Source of the DNA: Elmis aenea
Taxonomy: Eukaryota > Arthropoda > Insecta > Coleoptera > Elmidae
Length of the DNA stretch: 64,000 nt
Reading direction: 5' to 3'
Assembly: GCA_947652605.1 (NCBI GenBank)
Contig: OX393580.1
Span: 13,226,159-13,290,158, forward strand
The notes below the pieces were generated by a model. That model was not told the DNA's origin, did not search any database, and saw only the letters and a list, made by a program, of their open reading frames with translations. Below, one piece after another: positions 33,292 to 44,702 of the stretch (the stretch's first letter is position 1; every line of letters starts with the position of its first letter). Made by a program: the position numbers and the translations under genes.

Positions 33292-33552
33292 GTAAAATAT
33301 TAATAAATCACATATTTTATACACTACTATTTAGTTTTTTAAAGTTTCTTTGATTTACTGCTTAACACGTTTGTTTGTTTTTCTTTGTGGTTGATGTACG
33401 AGTAAAGTCCGTTAAATTATCTTAAAAACTCTATCACTGTCGCGTCGGTATGCACAGGCCGTCTGTGTCGGGTTTTTTGTTTTTAAAAGAAAAATTCTGG
33501 TGGAAATTTGTTTTAATTCATTAGCCATATAACCTGCAATTATTTTTAAATG
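33292..33552. other. Start of intron 2, nothing recognised
   Basis: Ordinary intronic AT-rich DNA. A short open extension of exon 2 past the donor ends at 33353 and is not needed, because the spliced product matches the family. Confidence 0.6.
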
Positions 33553-34229
33553 TACACGGTGGACCAAATTCGAATGTTTTAGGGGGTATCTCGGTTACCG
33601 CAATAGATAGCAAAAATCTGAGTTCGGTCTCTTGGGCTATTTTTTTGTTGAAATGGCGCCCATGCAATCAGAATTTTTCTATCGGATTCCATTTTGGCAC
33701 TACAGACGAAAATTGAAATTTCATTATATTTGAAATTTTGCTTTTGTTTAATAATTGCACTTGTTAACGAAATCATGGCAAACTTTGGTGATCGAATTTT
33801 TACGAAATTGGCCATATCTCGGTTATTTTTTGCAACAAATATATAAAACTATGTATTTTTAAAAAGCTAAAAAAAATACTCGTTTACATAAAATCATGGC
33901 CAACTAGGGTTTCCATTTAAAAAAATGTAAGTTTACTACATATCTCGAAAGTCAAGATGGCCAAAAAGGATTTGCTTTTGTTTTTCAATTAAGCATAAAA
34001 ATCTGTATAAAAACCTATATTAATAAATGGAGAAGTTATAGCAAAATTTCAAAAATGATGACATTTCAATTTTCATCTGTAGTGCCAAAATCGTATCCGA
34101 TAGAAAAAGTCTGATTCCAAAGGCATTATTTTCTCAAAAAAATAGCGTAAGAGACCAAAATCAGATTTTCGCTATCTATTGCGGTAACCGAGATACCCCG
34201 TATCACATTCGAATTTGGTCCACCCTGTA
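33553..34229. mobile_element. Foldback element, 677 bp, in intron 2
   Basis: The left end TACACGGTGGACCAAATTCG is inverted at the right as CGAATTTGGTCCACCCTGTA. Arms of about 300 bp pair with small differences (TTGCGGTAACCGAGATACC; TAGTGCCAAAAT with GATAGAAAAA), leaving a short centre near 33880. The half copy at 18290-18530 belongs to the same family. No coding remnant. Confidence 0.85.
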
Positions 34230-34235
34230 CAGAGT

Positions 34236-34560
34236 ATTTAGTTTTCGAGAATCAATATGCAGCTTTCAAATAGAACACCCTGTATATTTTTACGTTTTCT
34301 TGTAGATAAACTAATTGCCAGTAAAAAATATAAAGCCTGTTTTTGTCCAAAGTTAATATTTCTAGAGAAATTATTTTGGTGGATGCGTGAGGTCAAAAAT
34401 TAAGATAATTGTAAGACAACTTATTAATTATCTCTATTATTAGGGTAGTTACAAAAAAGTTCTCTTTCACAAAAACTGTTGGAAAGCATGAGATACATAA
34501 TCTAATTATACATTTGTTAAATCTTCATAGAATAAATTGCATAAAACTTTTCTACAAATC
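34236..34560 (-). repeat. Inverted copy of the 37.1-38.0 kb tandem unit
   Basis: It contains the complement of the unit at 37140-37460: AGTATTTAGTTTTCGAGAAT, AAATAGAACACCCTGTATAT, TTTTCTTGTAGATAAA and GGTGGATGCGTGAGGTC. It lies about 3 kb from, and inverted to, the direct copies, with a Jockey element in between. Confidence 0.65.
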
Positions 34561-34967
34561 ATGGTGGCTTGATAACCCAACTTTTTTTCGACTATCTTCT
34601 GTTTTGTCTTTGACCGCATGAGTTTTAAATTTTTTTTTAAATTAATTATTGGGAAGTACATATTTTTTTAATAATTTACATCTGATGGGCAGCCAATAAC
34701 ACATGCTTTGGTTACCAACACTTTACGACGATATTTGTGATATAAATTCATATACAGGGTGTCTCAAATAACATTTTACGCATGGATCTTACTTATTATA
34801 AGAGATAAAGGTTTGCTTAAATTAGATGAATTATTCTTTAGTTTGAGAGGATCTATACTCTCTTTTATAGTACTGTTTTGTAATTCGATAGTCTTTGTAG
34901 CAAATTTGTTATCATATAATTATGGGCAGATTTACAACTAATGAAAAATTTGTCAAGTTAAGATGCT

Positions 34968-36839
34968 TTTTTTTTTAAATTTTTTTTTATTTAAAAAATA
35001 GATATCTACAAAGCCTCACACCCACAGCGTACACCGACTACTCATTGTGGAAGACAACAAAATATATCAAACATCCGCAGCAACGCAATCCACCACTAAG
35101 ACTAGAAAACGGAAATTGGGCCCGAACTAACACCGAAAAAGCGCAAACATTTGCAGAACACCTAGAGAAAACCTTTACACCCTTCCCTAGAGAAGTTACA
35201 AAAGAAGAGGAGAATATCATGCACAACTATCTAGCATCCCCCCTGCAAATGGAGCTGCCAATTAAAAATTTTAAGATAACAGAGGTCAAACATGTAATAC
35301 TAAAAAAAATCAAGGCAAGAAAGGCCCCAGGCTGGGACCTAGTGACTGGTAAGATCCTCAAAGAGCTACCAGAAAACATCATTAGAACAATAACAGCGCT
35401 ATTCAACGCAGCACTGAGATTAGAATACTTCCCAACATCATGGAAGGTGGCCCAAATAATATTAATAGCAAAACCTGGTAAAGCTCCTGAAAACGTCAGT
35501 TCCTATCGCCCAATTAGCTTACTTCCCGTTATGTCCAAGGTATTCGAGAAACTCATACTCAAAAGGTTAAACCCGATTCTACATTTAAAACAACTAATCC
35601 CAGAACACCAGTGCGGGTTTAGAGAACAGCATGGGACTATAGAACAAGTGCACAGTGTAGTTCGCCAAATTAATTCAGACTTGGAAGAGCAAAGATACTG
35701 TTCAGCTGTATTTTTAGATGTGTCCCAGGTATTCGACAAAGTCTGGCACCCGGGGCTAATTTATAAAATTAAACGACATTTGCCGCATAATATGTACAAC
35801 CTACTAAAATCTTACCTAAGCGACAGACAATTTTATGTCAAACACCATGACGAATACACAAACCTAGCGCCAATACAATCAGGTGTACCGCAGGGGAGTG
35901 TCCTGGGACCGGTGTTATATCTGTTGTTTACAGCAGACCTACCTCTAACTTGTCATACTAACTTAGCAACGTTCGCAGATGATACAGCTGTGCTGTCATC
36001 CCATAAAGACCCTATAAAGGCATCAGCCATCCTTCAAGAACATGTTAACAAAATCCAGAGCTGGATCCGAACCTGGAGGATTAAAGTAAACGCGCAAAAA
36101 TCTTGCCATGTGACTTTTACGATGAAAAAAGGCAGCTGTCCACCCGTAACCTTGAACAACCAAGAAGTGCCTCAATGTACCCAAACAAAATACCTCGGTA
36201 TGCACCTGGATAAGAGACTAACGTGGAGAGGGCACATCGAGGCGAAGAGGAAACAGCTAAATTTGCAACTAAATAAAATGTATAGGCTTTTAGGGAGACA
36301 GTCACAGCTTAGTCTAGAAAACAAAGTTCTTTTGTATAAAGTCATACTAAAGCCGATTTGGAGCTACGGTATCCAACTATGGGGTGCCGCGTCAACTTCC
36401 AATATTGATATACTGGAGAGGTTTCAGGCTAAGGTACCACGTATCATCGTCAATGCCCAGTGGTTTGTTACCAATGCAATAATTAGAAGAGACTTACAGA
36501 TATCTACAGTGAAAGAAGAAGCGCGTAAACGTTGTGCAAAATATAGTGAAAAACTTTCAGTGCATCCAAACAGACTAGTGCCCAGATTACGCAATGAACA
36601 GAATGACAAACGCAGGCTTAAGAGGTTTAAGCCGCTAGATATTAGCAAGAGGTTTAGTGATTAGTGATTAGAACAAGTCTGTAGACGTCAAACTAGAGGC
36701 AGGATTTGTTGAATGACTATGCCTACATGTTGTTATTTTTTATTTTAATGAATATTTATTTTTATCCTTAATTTTGTTATCAAATTTACTTGTTGCCGCG
36801 GACAGGTGGTAAATAGACTGGGAGTTTATGAAAAAAAAA
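34968..36839 (+). mobile_element. 5'-truncated Jockey-type LINE in intron 2
   Basis: A 13-bp direct repeat with one mismatch, AAGTTAAGATGCT (34955-34967) and AAGTTGAGATGCT (36840-36852), brackets it. The first about 30 bp after the left repeat are T/A-rich filler. Recognisable coding starts by about 34998. The 3' end is an A-run at 36830-36840. It is sense-oriented with respect to the host gene and lies well inside the intron. Confidence 0.85.
34998..36664 (+). pseudogene. Jockey-type reverse transcriptase, N-terminally truncated, intact core
   Basis: The frame reads openly from RYLQSLTPTAYTDYSLWKTT, typical of the segment between endonuclease and polymerase, to TAG near 36662, about 555 codons. 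It includes the KKIKARKAPGWDLVTGKILK block, SSYRPISLLPVMSKVFEKLI, FLDVSQVFDKVWH, SGVPQGSVLGP, FADDTAVL and WSYGIQLWG. All three polymerase aspartates are present. The endonuclease is missing through truncation and there is no start codon. The unbroken frame and near-perfect target duplication suggest a recent insertion. Confidence 0.9.
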
Positions 36840-36852
36840 AAGTTGAGATGCT

Positions 36853-37138
36853 AAATTCTTTGCTATAGAAACTGTAAAAACGTATAGTTTTTATTCTTCA
36901 TTCATTTGTTTTGGATTTTTGGTTGGTTTCTCAGCGGAACCATGTTCTTTTGAATGTATTTTCATATTTCTGTAATTACGCGCTTACGTTGCCTTCTCTC
37001 GGGATTTGTATTTATTTACAAAACGAACATCCTATGCGAACTGTTCATTATGTCCCGAGAAATATTAACTTTAGACATAGAACATACTAAATGTTTTTCA
37101 GCAAATAATGCATCTACAAGAAAACGTAAAAATAGGTA
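36853..37138. other. Intron 2 sequence leading into the tandem unit
   Basis: No gene. From about 37036 it resembles the end of the tandem unit described next (CCGAGAAATATTAACTTTAG; ATCTACAAGAAAACG), so an additional partial unit precedes it. Confidence 0.5.
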
Positions 37139-37139
37139 T

Positions 37140-38030
37140 ACAGGGTAGAGGGTGTTCTATTTGAAATAGTAAAGTTGCATATTGATTCTCGAAAACTAAA
37201 TACTCTGTGTATTTAAAAATAATTGTAGGTTATATAGCTAATAAATTCCAACAACTTTTGTGGAAAAAAAAACTTTTTTGTAACTATCCTAATTAATAAC
37301 AGAGATAACAAATAATTTGTCTTACAATTAGCTTAATTTTTGACCCTACGCATCCACCAGAATAATAACTCTAGAAATATTAACTTACGACAAAAATATG
37401 CTTTTTGCTTTATATTTTTTAAATGCATTTGATTTATCTACAAGAAAACGTTGAAATATACAGGGTGTTCTATTTGAAATAGTAAAGTTGCATATTGGTT
37501 CTCGAAAACTAAATACTCTGTGCATTTAAAAATAATTGTAGGTTATATAGCTAATACATTCCAAAAACTTTTGTGAAAACAACTTTTTTGTTACTCTCCT
37601 AATAACAAAGATAATAAATAATTTGTATTAACACGTTAAGCGCCATTTGTATCCATATGGATACAAATCATTTTGGCCCGATGGGCCACCTGTATCCGTT
37701 TGGACACAACAGGACATTGGATACAACACTACATTGCAATTGGTGGCCAGAAAAACCTACTTTTTTAACATGGTGGCGCTTAACGTGTTAAATTAACTTA
37801 ATTTTTAACCCGGCGCATTCACCAGAATTTCAACTCTGAGTGGCAGAATAACGTATATTTACGGGTTTGACAATAGCAACATGTTATTGCACAACGTATA
37901 TTTACGGGTTTGACAACAATAACTCGAGAAATATTAGTTTTAGACATAAAATAGTTTGAATGTTTGTTAAAGACAAATAATTGTCTATAGAACAATGTAA
38001 AAAAAATATCGTCAAAAAACACCCTGTGTA
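37140..38030 (+). repeat. Tandem foldback-derived units, about 312-bp period
   Basis: Two successive units start ACAGGGTAGAGGGTGTTCTA (37140) and ACAGGGTGTTCTATTTGAAA (about 37459). They share GTTGCATATTG, TCTCGAAAACTAAATACTCT, AATTGTAGGTTATATAGC and GCATCCACCAGAAT-like blocks. The second is interrupted by a TTAA-flanked element (37632-37787) and ends in CACCCTGTG near 38027. Inside, a 26-bp block around AACGTATATTTACGGGTTTG is repeated at about 37850 and 37897. Confidence 0.7.
37632..37787. mobile_element. piggyBac-type miniature element, 156 bp, TTAA-flanked
   Basis: TTAA is duplicated at 37628-37631 and 37788-37791. The ends CACGTTAAGCGCCA and TGGCGCTTAACGTG are perfectly inverted over 14 bp. 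Internal palindrome GTATCCATATGGATAC. TTAA duplications and CAC-like ends are established for piggyBac-related elements; no transposase is present. Confidence 0.8.
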
Positions 38031-38193
38031 TTATTTTAAAAATTGCGTTGTCAAATCGCTAAATATGAATATTTCGTTTGAGATCTGTACCAGTCAATAT
38101 GTAAAAAACCCCATTTTTCGTTATAAATTTTAAACTGTGCCAGACCTTTAAATTTGAGCCGCTAAAAATTAAACATTTATTTTATTTTTATAG

Positions 38194-38417
38194 GTAAAAA
38201 TCTGGCGAATCCAATAGCGATGTTAAACGCTACAGTGTCCATGTTAAAACACTTGGGGATTGAAAAACAAGGTTATTGGCTAAACAAAGCGATACACGAA
38301 ACTATACTGGTGGACAAAATTCATACACGTGATATTGGGGGTAAACACAACACTTCAGATGTAGTTGCGAATATTAAAAAACATGTATTTGCCTTAATGA
38401 AAGGAACTGAAACGTAG
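38194..38417 (+). CDS. Idh3g-like: NAD-dependent isocitrate dehydrogenase gamma-like subunit, exon 3
   Basis: The acceptor TTTATAG precedes 38194. The first two bases complete the Gly codon and the reading continues KNLANPIAMLNATVSMLKHL, matching the family's KNIANPTA block. DIGGKHNTSDVV replaces the usual DIGGQGTTSE. The stop TAG is at 38415-38417 and AATAAA at about 38442. The three exons keep frame across 1,188 nt with no internal stop, so the gene looks functional despite two introns of about 5 kb crowded with transposons. Confidence 0.85.
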
Positions 38418-38929
38418 TATGTATTTGTTTAATAATGTAATAATAAAACTTATTCTGTAAAACAATAATACAAACAGCAGCGGTTTGATATTTTAAACTT
38501 TTAACTCGTTTGTATTAACTTTAAAAATATGTAAATGTATAATTTGCTTAATGTTACAAACTTACAAAGCTACTACACAATAATTTGATTGGGCGTATTT
38601 ACTGCATTAACTAAACGACGATAATTTTAAATGTAGCTAATTTTTTAACAATTTTTTATACATGGTGAGTGAGAAACGGGGTATTTTGATTTGTTCGGTT
38701 TAAGGTCATAGTTTATGTTTGCAAGTCTGTAATGACGCCAAACTATGCCATCAGCCATGTAGTCCACGTGGATCGGTAGTTGGGTGCGCAGCGCGGATTT
38801 CCAATAAAATCATTTTACAAAAACAATGATCGTGTAGATTCTATAGAACTGTAGAGTAGAAGCTGCAAAACGAAAATTTCGACGTTGTCACGGCGCGCAT
38901 TTTAAATACGCTCTACGTTGGCGGAGGCG
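38418..38929. other. Isocitrate dehydrogenase 3' flank, nothing further recognised
   Basis: It contains the polyadenylation signal of the upstream gene (about 38442) and no coding region. From about 38730 the GC content begins to rise. Confidence 0.5.
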
Positions 38930-39815
38930 ACGGGTCGTCGAAGGCCTTCCGATAAACAACGATGATGACTGTTAAGTGAGACGATGTAGTTCAAACTGTG
39001 GTTAGAGGCTGCGCATTACGGTCTTAAACTGCCTCCTCAGTATTGCGAGTCTCGAGACTCGTCTTGATATTTATTAAAGTAGAAAATCTCGGGCCGTTTC
39101 CCAATTGGATTTTGGGACGACCAGCCTTGCCACGTCAAGAGCTAGCCGCCACCGTCGCACCATCATCCAACGACGTCATCTTCATGGGTGTACCCCGTGA
39201 CACACCCGCTGCATCATCAACCCTTTTGGCGGAAGGCAACCTTCCAGTGGCGCCGAACAACCGATCATCTTTGATCGCACATCCAACACATTATCACCGT
39301 CACACTAACATGACACCGCTCCACCATGAAGCATCGCCGTGAACCGCCTCATCGCTTTCGACCTGGGACAATGCATCAACGAGACAGAACCGGAAAAATC
39401 AACGCATCTTCAACGACGTCACGTTACTTCACTGCTACTAGGCGTGCGATGGGCCTCCACGGCTGTGTACGCAAGCCTACAAGCAGGAAGGGAACACTGT
39501 CGTCAACGCCGTTCCACTTCAGCCAACAAGCCACCTTCGACGAGCCATCGTGTGTCCTCTTGCGCCACATAGTCGCGCCCCCGGAGAAGCCTTCTGACTG
39601 ACGAACGGTCACCAAGTCATCGCCGTCGTCACGCATAACTCCCAGGGGAAACGAGCAACCATCATCACCTTCCTACTAAACTTCTTTTCCCACATCCATC
39701 ATCAACACGCTTCCAACAACATCCCGCATCACGTCAAGCCGCAGATAGTCCGATTAATCAAACATTCGACGTCCGAATCGTCAATCAAGTTCCGTGGGAG
39801 AATTCTCTCAAAAAA
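38930..39815 (+). other. GC-rich, C/A-strand-biased tract of unknown origin
   Basis: About 0.9 kb is far richer in GC than anything else in the window, with CpG-containing, C- and A-rich + strand (for example CCGCCACCGTCGCACCATCA). Open frames in two phases (39043-39342, 39326-39601) are short and show no domain I recognise. TGTCACGGCGCGC at 38896 and the change in composition near 39110 (CCCAATTGGATTTTGGG) could mark an LTR and its leader, but no second LTR, gag or pol was found. It may be a fragment of an LTR or telomere-type retrotransposon, or foreign DNA. No function can be assigned. Confidence 0.4.
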
Positions 39816-40497
39816 AAATCAAGACTACGTGCTTAGTTTTTTCCATATCTGATAATAACCGAGGAACCTTGTATGGGCATCGAAAATAGGCCACCCTGTA
39901 CAGATTTTTGATATCTTTTTTAATTTTCGAAATATAGCCAAAAACCGATTTTTGGCACTTTTCAAAAATGTTAAATATCTCGCTCAAACGAAAAGATAGT
40001 GAAAAACTTTAAAGACATTTTTGGCACGGTTTTTTGTCCTTAATAAGATAGCGATGTTCAATTGTTTTTTACTCATATCAATACCGATATATTACACCTA
40101 ACTTTCTTATTTTAAATGGCAACCATAAGCAAATTATATATTTTTGAAAAGCGCAAAAAATAAGCTTTCAATTCTTGTCAAAGCCAACTATGGTTGCCGT
40201 TTAAAATAAGAAAGTTAGGTGTAATATACCAATATTTGTATGAGTAAAAAAAAATTGACCATCGCTATCTTATTGAGCACAAAAAACCGTACCAAAAATG
40301 TTATGAAAGTTTTTCTCTATCTTTTCGTTTAAACGTGATATTTAACATTTTTGAAAAGTGCCAAAAATGGTGTTGGCTATATTTCGAGTATTAAAAAAGA
40401 CATCAAAAATGTTAAATATCTCGCTTAAACGAAAAGATAGATAAAAACTTTAAAAACATTTTTGACACGGTTTTTTGTCCTTAATAAGATAGCGATG
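39816..40497. mobile_element. Foldback element copy with an extra third arm
   Basis: It begins with the terminal block also seen at 49465-49541 (GACTACGTGCTTAG ... GGCCACCCTGTA, ending at 39900). Then a palindrome centred near 40150 pairs 39901-40140 with 40160-40402 (TTAGGTGTAATAT; AAAGATAG; TTTGGCACTTTTCAAAAATG). A third partial copy of the left arm in direct orientation follows at 40405-40497. It is related to 48793-49541. Confidence 0.7.
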
Positions 40498-41129
40498 TAA
40501 ATAATTCTAAATATATAAAACTAAGAAAAAAACGATAAAGTCGGAATCTGCAGTAATGTAGTTTATTGTAGTTTATCTTATGTTCAAATATTTGTAACGT
40601 TTATCATAACAACAAATTACAAAACCTTCGTAACTTGTACCAAATGAGTCTTAAAAGGTTTTACACCTTGTTTTGTTTTTGTTTTCACAGCCTACTAAAA
40701 TTTTGTTTTAAAAAAAAACTAAAAAACCTTCGTAACTTGTTTATTATTGAAAATAAATACATCAACCCTTATATATTTGGAATGACAAAAAAATAAGGAA
40801 TCTAAATAAGTCATAGCCAACTATGGGTTCTATTTAAAAAAATACAACTTTATGTCACAACTCGACTTTGCTGTCATAGCATAATTCCAAGGCTGTACAG
40901 ATTTTTGTCAAAACGCGTTTTTTAATTTGCTTAATTTTTAGTTATTGAATAACTAAAAATTAATATTGATTACATTTATGGATACAGAATGTTTTTCTCA
41001 ACAAGAAACGTCTTTCGCACTTTTTTTCTAAAACAATTAGGGGAGATAATATACGACTTTTAAAATTTTGCCATTGAAATTGCTATGTTGCGTGATCCAA
41101 GTCTACACCCTGTATATACTAAAGTATTA
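40498..41129. other. AT-rich stretch with isolated foldback end
   Basis: No gene. Two copies of AACCTTCGTAACTTGT lie at about 40623 and 40727 in direct orientation. CTACACCCTGTATA at 41104-41116 is an unpaired foldback end. Confidence 0.5.
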
Positions 41130-42668
41130 TACAGGGTTCTCGTTTTTCGAGGGCCACTATGGGGATCTCGTAAACGGTAAGAGTTACGACTTCGGTTAAA
41201 TTGGGGCAAAGTTGTATATTCAGGTGCTTAATAATTTGAAGAAAACAGAACTTATCTAGCTCTTTTAGTTTTTGAGATATAGGGAAAAAAGTAAAAAAGT
41301 GGATTTTTGTTTTTTGCCCGTAACTTTTTCATTTGATGTCGAATTTCATTTCCGTTTAAACTTTTTCATGGCCACTTTTTGCAAGGAATCAGAATCTCCA
41401 ATTAAATTTTCCGTGCGACGTTTCGTTTTTTTAAAACCATCATCAGGTCAATTTTTTCTTATGGACGCTATATCTGATTTTAACGCCAATTTGTAGAGCT
41501 TTTTTTTCTGTATTCGACAAGGTATAACACTTGGCACATTTTTGAAACAATTGTTGTTAAAAACGGCAAAAACAAATATTTTATTTAAAACAAATCCTAA
41601 TCGGCATTGTAAATAATTGTCTTAGTCTCTTTTTCCTTGAAAGCACGTAAATAAACCGCATGAAATTACTGTTAAAGGGATTTAATTAAAAAATAGGTAA
41701 TAATCAAAATGTTAGGAATGCATTAACATTGTTCACTTATTAGCAAATATTTTTAGAATATTTTCTTTGGTTTAGTGATAAATTTCTCTAAAATGTGTAT
41801 TTAATCCCTTATTTGACATACAATTATTTGTAACAAAATTTTCGTAATCAAATAATAGGTATAACTGTTCATAGTTTACAAAAAACGTCCAGAAATCAGT
41901 TTACGCTTTTTGCTTATTAGAAGTTATTAACGCAGATAAAAGGCATAACTCGTTATTTTTTGTTACAAATAATTGTATGCCAAATAAGGGTTAAACACAC
42001 AATTTAGAGAAATTTATTACTTAACCAAAGAAAATATTCTAAAAATATTTGCTAATAAGTGAACAATGTTAATGCATTCCTAACATATTTATTAATACCT
42101 ATTTTTTAAATTAAATCCCTTTAAAAGTAATTTCGTGCGGTTTACTTACGTGCTTCCAAGAAAAAAGGGACTAAGACAATTATTTACAATGCCGATTAGG
42201 ATTTGTTTTAAATAAAATATTTGTTTTTGCCGTTTTTAACAACAATTGTTTCATAAATGTGCCAAGTGTTATACCTTGTTGAATTCAGAAAAAAAAGCTC
42301 TACAAATTGGCGTTAAAATCAGATATAGCGTCCATAAGAAAAAATTGACCTGATAATGGTTTTAAAAAAACGAAACGTCGCACGGAAAATTTAATTGGAG
42401 ATTCTGATTCCTTGCAAAAAGTGGCCATGAAAAAGTTTTAACAGAAATGAAATTTGACATCAAATGAAAAAGTTACGGGCAAAAAACAAAAATCCACTTT
42501 TTTACTTTTTTCCCTACTTCTTAAAAACTAAAAGAGCTAGATAAGTTCTGTTTTCTTCAAATTATTAAGCACCTGAATATACAACTTTGCCCCAATTTAA
42601 CCGAAGTCGTATAACTCTTACCGTTTACGAGTTCCCCAGAGTGGCCCTCGAAAAACGAGAACCCTGTA
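41130..42668. mobile_element. Giant foldback element, 1.54 kb, near-complete palindrome
   Basis: The left end TACAGGGTTCTCGTTTTTCG and the right end CGAAAAACGAGAACCCTGTA are perfect complements. Two arms of about 700 bp match closely all the way in, for example GCACATTTTTGAAACAATTG at 41535 with its near-complement at 42238, and TTGTTACAAATAATTGTATG at 41957 with its complement at 41817. Only about 120 bp in the centre (41840-41960) is unpaired. TA borders both ends. There is no coding remnant. It is the longest palindrome of the window. Confidence 0.9.
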
Positions 42669-44398
42669 TATCAACTGAGATTATTTTATAGCATATGAAA
42701 CAGATAGGTACATATTACACAATTTATTTTGGAATACATCACAACCTTTTTACCTAGTCTATGGTGTATTGTTTATCTGAACACGGTTAAAGTTACAAAG
42801 TGGATTAAATGAAAAATATGCTTACCGTTTAAAGTGCAACTCTGACATGATTTAATGTATTGTTTAGCATTTTATGACACCCCACATATTGACGAAATAG
42901 TAAAGTAACAATTGTTTAATGAAACTGTTCATTACACAAAACATTTGTAAAGAAGTTGCAATTTCTTATGCACATTAAGTGGCTGTACTCATTTTTTCAA
43001 TATATTGTCTATATCTTAAGATAACGACAGCTACCAACAACAATATTCTCCAAATACAGTTTTACAAAAAAACATTTGAAACATAAATTTTAGGCATAAA
43101 AATTCGTTTAGTAAAAATTAAAGAGAATTCATCAGTAGAAAATTACACATAAAAAAATTATTCTAATTTAAAAAAAAATATTATGAGCATCTGAATTATT
43201 TGACAAAAAAGCCCTGTACAATATTTAAGGACTATATTAAAACAAAATTCATAGTTGTGCAGCCTCCATGCAACACTATGTAGTAAATATCTAATAAGTA
43301 ATGTTTTTTGTTAAATGTTGAAAACACTATTTTTCCGTTTTATAATGAATGAACTAATTGAGTTTGAGAGGGTTTTAGTACACATACTTAAATAATCATT
43401 TCATGCTGAGTAAGAGTATCGACAATTTCTTCTTACAAATAAATGCAACAAAAATAATTATAATTTAAGAAAAATTAATTATATTCTTTAAACGCCAATA
43501 TGTTAAGGGCTATGCAAAAAAAAATTAAAGCATCGTGAAGTATACTTCTGAGTCTGAGAGAAAAATTTTGTCCCACTTAATGACTTTGTTACTACTGCTA
43601 GTTCTTAATTTACAAACATTTGCTGTAATCAACATGAACATTCAAATAAGCTTTGAAAAAAAAAAAAAAAATATGGTTGCCATATTTACAAGATACAATT
43701 TTGGCAGGAATTGTTCAGAAATGCAAGTTTAGGTGTTTAACGCATGATAAACAAAATTCATGGCGTACCTCTAGGAATGTAACTTGTTTGTAAATTGTGA
43801 AGTATCTGTATTTATTGCGTTTTTCAAGATCTCAATGGTAACTTAAAGAGACTGCATATATTTTTGTGACTATAATATGCAGTGGTCCATGTTTTAGGAG
43901 TAATCCTACCACTTTTCATAGAAGTTGCATGTTCCAAAAGTACTATTATTTAATGGTATAAAACACATTAAGAATCACAAACAAAATCTAGATTATAATA
44001 AATATAATTTTATAATAACATTTTATTATTAGTAAACAAAAGGTTAACACAGTGGTAAATATACATATAAAACAATCAGTCTTGAAGTAAATACACAACC
44101 ATATACACTACTCCTATTCTCTAATTGCAGTTGTTATTTCTACCAATTTTGTCAACCGAGTGGCAGAAGCCAAAACATTACTTAACCTACTGATAGTGAT
44201 TTTTTAGGTTCACTGTATGAGATTAAGTTTAATAAACACATTGTTTAATTTTTTCCTGAAGATGCTATAAACTCTTAAAGAGGGTGAACATAATAGCTAA
44301 GGAACATTATAATAATAATAAAACCAAATCAAAAACGTAAAAGCTACAGAGTTGTTTCAATTAAATAAAATGTGCAGTTTTCAATTCATTTCAAATTT
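42669..44398. other. AT-rich intergenic stretch, nothing recognised
   Basis: Read on both strands; only short frames, no paired element ends and no tandem array. Confidence 0.55.
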
Positions 44399-44404
44399 GT
44401 TTAA

Positions 44405-44614
44405 GCCCTCCACGTGAGGCGCCATATATAAATATAGAATTATTTTAATAGATGCAGATAAATACGATAAAAACTTTAAAACTCACCATGTGCAATTTAT
44501 TTGTGGGACCACAACTACATTTATAAAACATCGACAATGGTCCGGTAGTGTCAACAAAAGTAAAATTATTGAATCTGTAGGGACCGCTCCACTACCACCA
44601 TGGCGCTTAACGGA
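44405..44614. mobile_element. Possible TTAA-flanked miniature element, 210 bp
   Basis: TTAA lies at 44401-44404 and 44615-44618. The ends share GCGCCAT in inverted orientation at about the same distance from the border, and that motif recurs in the 37632-37787 element. Conservation of the outer bases is poor, so this is tentative. Confidence 0.4.
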
Positions 44615-44702
44615 TTAAGTAAATAGTACATCACTGATTTTTATATATTGGAAAAAGTATTTACTTAATCAAAATCGTATCCCTTCATATTAAGATTCTT
44701 AA

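Noticed and set aside
33292..33353. Read-through extension of isocitrate dehydrogenase exon 2
   Set aside because: The donor at 33292 and exon 3 restore the family sequence in frame; the extension is intronic.
39043..39636. Overlapping ORFs in the GC-rich tract
   Set aside because: Several frames are open on both strands because stop codons are rare at this composition; no domain supports any of them.
41272..41496. 74-codon ORF in the giant palindrome
   Set aside because: It lies in a foldback arm, has no recognisable domain, and the opposite arm carries no conserved equivalent frame.
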